From assembly GCA_013150955.1 (NCBI GenBank), contig JAADJD010000064.1, forward strand, positions 1-19,912: a stretch of 19,912 bases of DNA, read 5' to 3'. Within the stretch, counting starts at the first letter, position 1. Each line of letters begins with the position of its first letter. The notes beneath the pieces were generated by a model. That model saw nothing but the letters and a program-made list of their open reading frames with translations, had not been told where the DNA came from and did not search any database. Source of the DNA: Calditrichota bacterium. GTDB lineage: Bacteria > Calditrichota > Calditrichia > RBG-13-44-9 > J042. The position numbers were made by a program, and so were the translations under genes. Positions 7,559-13,538 of this stretch are shown piece after piece.

Positions 7559-8809
7559 TCATCTTAAAAACGTGCGTACGGAATCCAGACTCCCATCATT
7601 GGGAACGGGCGGCACATTTAATAAATGGGCCATCAATTCGTACAAATGGATGTTCAAAAAGTCATCCACCACCACACCGGATTTAAATGCGGGCCCCCTG
7701 GCCAGGAAAATCCCTCGCATGGATGCCAGGCGATTATCATATCCGTGGGTACCGCCCTGGTAGCGATCCCGGTTGCGTTCAAAGTACGATCGGGTGGTGA
7801 TGCTCCACCCTTCGTCTGCAAGGCCGATGATGGCCGGGATTCGTATGTGGGATCGATAATGAAAGCGCTCCGGAATTTCCGCTTTCTTATAAACCGTCAG
7901 GTGCGGATGGGCTCCTTTTAGTGCCCGGTATACGGAATCCACCCGTCCCGGTCGGGGACGCAGCGCCAATACCGGCGACCAGTCCAACACTTCCACATGA
8001 TCCATTTGAATATAGTCATCCAGAAAAATAATGCGATCGGGAGATGTGCGGGTCATTCCATGATCGGAAACGATGATCAAGTTGACCTGATCGTCCATTC
8101 CCATGCCGTGTAATCCATCCAGCAATTTCCCGATAGCACTGTCCACCTGCTGAACAGCACGGGCCAATTCGGGAGAATCAGGCCCGGCACGATGTCCCCA
8201 ATGATCTACATCTGAAAAATACAAGGTAATGAGAACGGGACGTTTTTCTTCCGGCAGGGCCAACCATTCCAGCACCTGCTGGACGCGGGCGTCGTTGGGG
8301 ATGGATTCGTCATACGTTTTCCAGTAAGTGGGACGATATCCCTGAATTTCGGCCTCGGAACCGGGCCAGAAAAAGGTGGCACTCACCTTGCCCGATTTTT
8401 CCACCGTCACCCATATGGGTTCACCACCATACCAGCGGCCATCCTGCACTGCCTGACGATTGCCTAAACTAAAATAGGCATCCATGATCGGATCGTACAT
8501 GCGATTGGCAATCACCCCGTGATGTTCTGCGTACAGACCGGTAACGATGCTGTAGTGATTGGGAAAGGTTTTGGTGGGAAAAACTGGAATCAGTGCCTCT
8601 GCACGCACGCCTTCGCGAGCCAGGCGCGTCAGATAGGGCGGTTGATACGTGTCCAGATAATCCCACCGGAATCCATCAATGGAAATTAAGATCAGGGGAT
8701 GAGTTGGGGTGTCCTTAATCTGCTGACAGCCGCTACCAGCCAGCCAGGCCAATAAAACAAAAGCAATTATTTGCAATCGATACGTTTTCATTTTCGAGAA
8801 TAAAATCAT
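7559..8809 (-). CDS. Ectonucleotide pyrophosphatase/phosphodiesterase-family (alkaline phosphatase superfamily) lipoprotein
   Basis: The protein has 416 residues from an ATG with GGAGGAG six bases upstream (8816-8822). An earlier TTG lies inside that ribosome site and is rejected. A hydrophobic N-terminus ends in GSGC, so Cys28 is a likely lipid-attachment site, although the Gly at -3 is atypical. NPP-family catalytic features are all present: 'LISIDGFRWD' (metal Asp45), 'FPTKTFPNHYSIVTGLY' (nucleophile Thr81, Asn84), 'DVDHWGHRAGP' (Asp202, His206), 'VSDHGM' (Asp249, His250) and 'GGTHGYDN' (His355). Family enzymes hydrolyse phosphodiester or pyrophosphate bonds with two zinc ions. The substrate here (nucleotides, nucleotide sugars or phospholipid headgroups) is unknown. 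It is predicted to sit in the periplasm or on the outer membrane, and it follows the MBL-fold gene across a repeat element. Confidence 0.9.
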   Translation of the reverse strand: MILFSKMKTYRLQIIAFVLLAWLAGSGCQQIKDTPTHPLILISIDGFRWDYLDTYQPPYLTRLAREGVRAEALIPVFPTKTFPNHYSIVTGLYAEHHGVIANRMYDPIMDAYFSLGNRQAVQDGRWYGGEPIWVTVEKSGKVSATFFWPGSEAEIQGYRPTYWKTYDESIPNDARVQQVLEWLALPEEKRPVLITLYFSDVDHWGHRAGPDSPELARAVQQVDSAIGKLLDGLHGMGMDDQVNLIIVSDHGMTRTSPDRIIFLDDYIQMDHVEVLDWSPVLALRPRPGRVDSVYRALKGAHPHLTVYKKAEIPERFHYRSHIRIPAIIGLADEGWSITTRSYFERNRDRYQGGTHGYDNRLASMRGIFLARGPAFKSGVVVDDFLNIHLYELMAHLLNVPPVPNDGSLDSVRTFLR

Positions 8810-8837
8810 TGGCAACTCCTCCAATTTGCGGGTGGAT

Positions 8838-9010
8838 TTAACCCAGATTATGTATTTGACCAGTATTACACGAATGAAACAAACAAAAATAATAAAATTT
8901 TAATGGATTATATCTGGATGAAAACGTGTTCCAGGATTTATTCGCGATTTTGTGGCTATGTCTTGATTTCATTCGCGTGATTCGCGGTTTAATGCACGAT
9001 TTGGGTTTAA
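8838..9010. repeat. Dispersed palindromic element, copy C, overlapping the end of the MBL-fold gene
   Basis: This copy of about 173 bp is bounded by TTAACCCAGATT and GATTTGGGTTTAA, with the same arms as copy B (ATTACACGAATGAAAC on the left, TTCATTCGCGTGATTCGCGG on the right) and the same centre (TCTGGATGA, GTGTTCCAGG). It fills the junction between the hydrolase gene and the phosphodiesterase gene. Its right arm lies inside the hydrolase reading frame. Its left edge stops about 15 bp before the phosphodiesterase ribosome site. Confidence 0.85.
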
Positions 9011-9811
9011 GATTTCACGGGCAAACGCCTCGATCAAGTTTTTCTTCGCAAAATGAAATCCGGTCATCCAGGTTAAAAAACCTTCGGCTCCCAGCAGCTG
9101 GTGCGCAATTTCTGTGGTTGACTTCCCCATTTTCAACAGATGTGCGGTCTGGTCGTAAATGTCCTCCAGAAACCGAAGTTTTTCCTGTAACAACTGACGC
9201 CCCCTTTGTTGCATCCCCCGATGTGAACAGAAAATTACCTGAAATTCGTATTTTAATACCCGCCGGAGACTGCGCATTTCCTCCAGCGGATCTTCCACTT
9301 TGCGAATAATCCGGGGTCGGGTGGTAATGAACAAATCCCCGGTAAACAACCACCCTTCCTGCGGAATGTAAAAGCAAACCATGTCATCGGTGTGCCCTGG
9401 CGTGTGAATGGGTACAATCTCAAGTCCCTTTTCGGTCTGGATGGTTTCGGGGAAGGCCTGAACTTTCACCGCGGACGGCATGCCCCAGATGATGCGCCGG
9501 TAGTACTGCAACCGAAATCCCTGCTCAAAATAGCGGATTCCCCTGGGATGGACATATATGGGTATCGAGAATTCGGCATGGATGGCGGCACTATTCCCCC
9601 CGTGGTCTTCGTGATGATGGGTGACGTACACTGCCCGCACGGGATGGGAAAGCAAGATGGAGCGGACAATAGCCCACTGATTTGGCGGCCCGGTATCGAT
9701 CAGCACATCATCCAATCGATAAAGGTAACAATTGGTATTGATCCAGCCGCGGAAGCGTCCCACCCGCCATCCCTGAACCCGATCATATTCCACATAATCA
9801 AGCAAACCCAT
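8969..9811 (-). CDS. Metallo-beta-lactamase-fold hydrolase
   Basis: The protein has 280 residues from the ATG of 'MGLLDYVEYD'. A TTG four codons upstream (9823) is an alternative start, since AGAGG lies just before it. The metal-binding motif THHHEDHGG gives His65, His67, Asp69 and His70. It is followed by 'HTPGHTDD' (His140), 'FTGDLF' (Asp159) and 'FCSHRG', the full dinuclear metal set of the glyoxalase II/MBL superfamily. There is no signal peptide, so it is cytoplasmic. The C-terminal ~60 residues are helical, as in LACTB2-like members, but the substrate cannot be named. The last 13 or so codons (from 'LNPNRALNRESRE') and the stop lie inside repeat copy C, so the native C-terminus has probably been replaced. 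It follows the glutamate dehydrogenase gene with a gap of about 125 bp. Confidence 0.85.
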   Translation of the reverse strand: MGLLDYVEYDRVQGWRVGRFRGWINTNCYLYRLDDVLIDTGPPNQWAIVRSILLSHPVRAVYVTHHHEDHGGNSAAIHAEFSIPIYVHPRGIRYFEQGFRLQYYRRIIWGMPSAVKVQAFPETIQTEKGLEIVPIHTPGHTDDMVCFYIPQEGWLFTGDLFITTRPRIIRKVEDPLEEMRSLRRVLKYEFQVIFCSHRGMQQRGRQLLQEKLRFLEDIYDQTAHLLKMGKSTTEIAHQLLGAEGFLTWMTGFHFAKKNLIEAFAREILNPNRALNRESRE

Positions 9812-9935
9812 GGTGTGCCACAATTGCCTCTATTAAAAATGCGCGAGCGTGTCCACACAAACCGCGGATCGCCCGTTAAAATGTTCTTCATCCCCCGATT
9901 GGTCGCCATTTACCAAACGATTATGTTACATCCGC

Positions 9936-11210
9936 TCAGGCATAAAGTCCCCGCAACTCCGATGCCCGCGTAACCCGCTGAATGGCCAGGATGAAGGCGC
10001 CAATTCGCATGCTCACATTATATTGCCGGCTGGTTTCCAGCACCTCGTTGAACGCCCGCACCATGATCCGTTTCAGATCCTCATCCACCTGCTCCTTACT
10101 CCAGTAATATCCCATGCGATTCTGCACCCATTCCAGATAGGAGACGGTGACCCCGCCCGCATTGCACAGAATATCGGGAATAATAAACACGCCTTTTTTA
10201 TCGAGGATTTCATCGGCTTCGACCGTGATGGGCCCATTGGCACATTCGGCAATCAGCCGGGCTTTTACATTGGGCGCATTCTCCTCGGTAATCTGATTTT
10301 CCAGAGCCGCCGGAATCAGAATATCCACATCCAGCTCCAGGAGCTTCATGGGATCTTCTATTTTCTGAACGTTGGTATGTTTTTCCAGCCCTTCCAGCAC
10401 CCAGCGGCGATTCCGGGCACACACTTCCAGCGCCTTGGGAATATCGATCCCGGCAGGATTGTAATATGCCCCGCTGATATCGGAAATGGCCACAATTCGC
10501 GCCCCATCTTCGTACAAAAATTTTGCGGCATTGGAACCCGCATTGCCAAATCCCTGAATGGCCACAGTTGCTCCTTTAATCTGCATATTCAGATGCTGGG
10601 CGGCTTCGTGAACACAGTAAACCATTCCCAGCGCAGTGGACTCGCTGCGCCCCTCCGATCCACCTATTTCCAGGGGCTTTCCCGTGATAACACCGGGTAA
10701 ATATTCCTTTTTGTGCATGGAATAAGTATCCATCATCCAGGCCATAATCTGGGGATTGGTATTAATATCCGGCGCGGGAACATCTTTATTGGGGCCAAAA
10801 ACTTCCGCCATTTCGGCAATATAGCGTCGGGAGAGATTTTCCAGCTCGTTGGGGGATAATTCCGCAGGATCCACCACCACCCCACCTTTTCCCCCACCAA
10901 ATGGAATGTTTACCACTGCACACTTGTAGGTCATCCAGAACGCCAGCGCTTTGACTTCGTCCACTGTCACTTCGGGATGAAACCGAATGCCCCCCTTGGC
11001 CGGCCCGCGGGCAATGCTGTGCTGTACCCGAAATCCCTTAAATATGCGAATCGATCCATCATCCATGCGAACCGGCAAATTTACTTCTATCACCCGCCGC
11101 GGTTCCTTAATCATGGCAATCTGGCTTTCGCTCAACTTCAGGATCTTTGCCGCCTTATCGAACTGCTTCAGAGCGTTCTCGAACGGATTCCGCTGTTTGA
11201 GAAAGGACAT
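9936..11210 (-). CDS. gdhA: Glu/Leu/Phe/Val dehydrogenase family, probable glutamate dehydrogenase
   Basis: The protein has 424 residues, the usual length of hexameric class I bacterial and archaeal GDHs. It interconverts glutamate with 2-oxoglutarate and ammonium using NAD(P). The substrate domain carries 'ARGPAKGGIRFHP' (Lys72), Lys96 in 'TYKCAVVN', the catalytic lysine in 'PFGGGKGG' (Lys108) and the proton-relay Asp148 in 'PAPDINT'. The Rossmann domain carries the glycine motif 'GFGNAG' (220-225). Coenzyme preference is not clear, although the Asp at the end of strand 2 (AISD) leans to NAD. No regulatory domain is present. GGAGGG precedes the ATG by about eight bases. A 300-bp gap upstream suggests its own promoter. 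Assignment to glutamate rather than leucine/phenylalanine/valine rests on overall similarity of the motifs. Confidence 0.92.
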   Translation of the reverse strand: MSFLKQRNPFENALKQFDKAAKILKLSESQIAMIKEPRRVIEVNLPVRMDDGSIRIFKGFRVQHSIARGPAKGGIRFHPEVTVDEVKALAFWMTYKCAVVNIPFGGGKGGVVVDPAELSPNELENLSRRYIAEMAEVFGPNKDVPAPDINTNPQIMAWMMDTYSMHKKEYLPGVITGKPLEIGGSEGRSESTALGMVYCVHEAAQHLNMQIKGATVAIQGFGNAGSNAAKFLYEDGARIVAISDISGAYYNPAGIDIPKALEVCARNRRWVLEGLEKHTNVQKIEDPMKLLELDVDILIPAALENQITEENAPNVKARLIAECANGPITVEADEILDKKGVFIIPDILCNAGGVTVSYLEWVQNRMGYYWSKEQVDEDLKRIMVRAFNEVLETSRQYNVSMRIGAFILAIQRVTRASELRGLYA

Positions 11211-11510
11211 GGATGCTTCCCTCCAGACTATTCGTTTTATATGGTCTTTTCATTTATGCCAACAAGAATGCCATTCCCGCAGCAGCCATTCTTCCTACCA
11301 TTGCGTCCGTTCCTTAAAAAATCCTTACTCGATTGTCATGGGTTTCCCGGCCCTTCTGCCTATCAACGCCTTGAACGGATACAGCCTTTTCTGAGAACGG
11401 ACATTTATGAAAAATTGAATTTAGATATAGCGATCAGAAATGGCAACCTGAAAGGAAAAGTTTGTCGGCGCCGTCGGGTGGGGATGTGAGTCGCGATGGG
11501 AGACACACGT
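11211..11510. other. Intergenic region between the envelope operon and the glutamate dehydrogenase gene
   Basis: No convincing gene is present. The region should contain the end of the right-hand operon and the promoter of the dehydrogenase gene. An 8-bp palindrome CGGCGCCG occurs near 11467, but I see no T-tracted hairpin. Confidence 0.5.
11236..11265 (-). promoter_or_regulatory. Candidate promoter for the glutamate dehydrogenase gene
   Basis: On the minus strand TTGTTG (11260-11265) and TATAAA (11236-11241) are separated by 18 bases and lie about 25 bp upstream of the start codon. They match the general sigma-70 pattern. FCB bacteria often use different consensus sequences, so this is tentative. 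Confidence 0.25.
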
Positions 11511-12287
11511 TCAGTGCCAGATGACCATGTAGATAAAAACAGCCAGACTGGTGTACGAGATGGCCAGCGTAATATCTGTTAGCCGATCGTATTTTCGGGT
11601 CTCTCTCCAGTACCGATCGATTAAATCGGGATCGGCAGTGCTGAGGTAGCGATTGTAGCGTTCATCCGCAATGTTTTTGAAATAAAATGCCAGCCAGTGG
11701 GTTAACACGGTGCTTCCCAGCAGCGCAAATTTGGCTCGCGTGTGGGTACGGGGCCAGATCCGCAATAGCGGTGGCCGCTGTTTTTCAACAAAACCCGCTT
11801 TCCGGGTCAATCGAACTGAAAACGGAGTGGAATCGTTCAGCACGAAGGTGTAGGGTTCATACCCGGATTTTTTCAGGGTCAATTGCTTTCCACGGTACTC
11901 GTAAAAGGGAAGGTAAAGGGGAGTCAATCCCACAGTGGTGGTATCCTGCAACAAAAAAGCACCCGGCGGGATGGAGTTAATAAACACGAGGGGCACAAAA
12001 CGAATGCTGATGGTGGTGTCCTGTCCCGGACGAAGGGTAAGCCGAAACTGGCGATCCTGCAGATTCCAGATACCACTGGCCGGTGCAAAAACGCGGATGG
12101 AATACGTTCCCGGTGTCAAAGCCAGATCCTGAATGGGTGAGTATCCAATCCAGCTGGAATCGATCTGCACCGCGCAGCCCGGCGGTTCCGTTAACAGGGT
12201 AAGGCGAGCCGTTTGCCCGGCGAATAAAACTGCGCTGGCGAGTAAGATTCCGGTGAATATAGTCCACAATCGAAACGGAAACTTCAT
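11511..12287 (-). CDS. PEGA-domain membrane protein of unknown role
   Basis: The protein has 258 residues from the ATG that overlaps the stop of the upstream gene (ATGA), with an N-terminal signal or anchor (about 5-23). Two PEGA-like beta-sandwich repeats follow: 'LTLLTEPPGCAVQIDSSWIG' with 'LTPGTYSIRVFAP', then 'VFINSIPPGAFLLQDTTTVG' with 'LTLKKSGYEPYTF'. PEGA repeats occur in extracytoplasmic parts of bacterial surface and sensor proteins and may bind cell-wall material. Two hydrophobic segments (about 190-210 and 235-257) suggest membrane anchoring, with a charged stretch rich in R, Y and D between them. Coupling to the BamB-like gene suggests a joint envelope role. The function is not known. 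Confidence 0.7.
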   Translation of the reverse strand: MKFPFRLWTIFTGILLASAVLFAGQTARLTLLTEPPGCAVQIDSSWIGYSPIQDLALTPGTYSIRVFAPASGIWNLQDRQFRLTLRPGQDTTISIRFVPLVFINSIPPGAFLLQDTTTVGLTPLYLPFYEYRGKQLTLKKSGYEPYTFVLNDSTPFSVRLTRKAGFVEKQRPPLLRIWPRTHTRAKFALLGSTVLTHWLAFYFKNIADERYNRYLSTADPDLIDRYWRETRKYDRLTDITLAISYTSLAVFIYMVIWH

Positions 12288-13486
12288 TTTTCTTTTATCT
12301 CCCGTGCAAATTTTTCGGTTGCAAACACCCACAGATGCTTATTGGCCGAGTGCACAATCAAATATTGCTGATAAATGATGGGGGATGACTTCACCGCCGA
12401 ATTCAATTCCTGCTTAAAGATCAACTTCCCGGTAAAGCGGTTTAGAATGTACAGGTTGCCATCCCAGCTGCCCACGTAAATGTAATCGGGACTGCTTAAC
12501 GGCACCGTATTGACAATGCCATCCGTCTGGAAGCGCCAGAGGATGGAACCATCGGTTTTCCGCAGGGCCACTACTTCGTGGCCATTGGTTCCCACATAAA
12601 GAAAGTTCTGGTACAGGGAGGGACTGCTGTAGATTGAGCCATTCAACTGAGTTTGCCAGCGCACCTTACCGGTTTTTTGATCCAGGGCCACAAATAAACC
12701 ACTCACCGTTCCCACAAAAACCATTGAATCGTCCAGAACCGGATGCGAAAAGATGGAGCCATCCAAAGAGGTTTGCCAGAAGGTGATGCCGGAGGATACG
12801 TCCAGCGCGTACACGTTCCCCTTATCGTCAGCAAAGACCACCAGGGGATCCCGAATGGCCGGAGACGCATGAATGGCTGCTCTGGCCTTGAACGTCCAGA
12901 TGGAATCGCCGCTGCGGGCGTTCACGCAAAAAAACTGCCGACGGTTGGTTCCAAAATAGAGCTTGCGATCCCAGTAAATGGGGGATGTGGTGACTTCCGG
13001 GTATTGCCGCCGGAATTCCCGCTGAGTATTGCGAAGATTTAAGGCCAGCAGGGTGTGTTTTCCCAGATTAAATCCCGCGAAAAGAAACGGCAAATGAATA
13101 CTGGGCACGTGCCCCATAGTGGGGCCAATCCGATCCATGGCAATCTGTTCCTGCCGCTCCAGGGAAAAGATGGCCAGGTTGCCATTGCGCAAGGCAGTGA
13201 CGAGGTAGGACTCGAATGCCAGTGGATGATCGGTAACCACCGAATGCAATCGCTGTTTCCAGACCAGAGCAATAGGCGGATGCACATTGCGGTTCACCGC
13301 GTGATGATGTTGCGGATTTTTCCCCAGCATCAACCAGGCCTCTTCGGGATCAATTTGACTGGCGGGAGGGACGGGCAGCGGGATTAATCCGGCACATGCC
13401 AGGATCAAGCTCGCTCCCAGTGCCACAAGCCACCATCCTTTTCGCCAAAGATTTGGTCTGATTGTTCTGCTCATCGGTTTCTGCAT
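12284..13486 (-). CDS. BamB-like PQQ-type beta-propeller lipoprotein
   Basis: The protein has up to 400 residues. A signal peptide with lipobox ILAC (about residue 31) predicts a lipoprotein. The body is a series of PQQ-type propeller blades: 'SPIYWDRKLYFGTNRRQFFCVNARSGDSIWTF', 'VVFADDKGNVYALDVSSG', 'VFVGTVSGLFVALDQKTGKVRW', 'LYVGTNGHEVVALRKTDGSILW' and 'IYVGSWDGNLYILNRFTGKL', about six to seven blades in all. It lacks obvious PQQ-dehydrogenase catalytic residues. In proteobacteria BamB has this fold and supports BamA, and here it follows an Omp85-type barrel gene by 52 bp. The first ATG sits one base after AAGGAG, and a second ATG (MSRTIRP) lies 13 bases after it, so the true start could be four codons in. 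Its stop overlaps the next gene as ATGA. Confidence 0.8.
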   Translation of the reverse strand: MQKPMSRTIRPNLWRKGWWLVALGASLILACAGLIPLPVPPASQIDPEEAWLMLGKNPQHHHAVNRNVHPPIALVWKQRLHSVVTDHPLAFESYLVTALRNGNLAIFSLERQEQIAMDRIGPTMGHVPSIHLPFLFAGFNLGKHTLLALNLRNTQREFRRQYPEVTTSPIYWDRKLYFGTNRRQFFCVNARSGDSIWTFKARAAIHASPAIRDPLVVFADDKGNVYALDVSSGITFWQTSLDGSIFSHPVLDDSMVFVGTVSGLFVALDQKTGKVRWQTQLNGSIYSSPSLYQNFLYVGTNGHEVVALRKTDGSILWRFQTDGIVNTVPLSSPDYIYVGSWDGNLYILNRFTGKLIFKQELNSAVKSSPIIYQQYLIVHSANKHLWVFATEKFAREIKEK

Positions 13487-13538
13487 GCTCCTTTTCCCGC
13501 ATTCCGCAGCATCGCCTCACGGAAACGGGCATGATCGA

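Noticed and set aside
8816-8824. TTG start for the phosphodiesterase at 8824
   Set aside because: That codon immediately precedes and its reading would include the GGAGGAG ribosome site, which is ideally placed for the ATG at 8809.
9849-10700. Long plus-strand frame of 283 codons opposite the glutamate dehydrogenase gene
   Set aside because: It is antisense to a gene with all catalytic motifs intact. Its composition (many P, H, G, I) is that of a mirror frame.
10977-11489. Plus-strand frame across the dehydrogenase promoter gap
   Set aside because: Half of it is antisense to the dehydrogenase gene and the rest has no motif or ribosome site. It is probably a chance frame.
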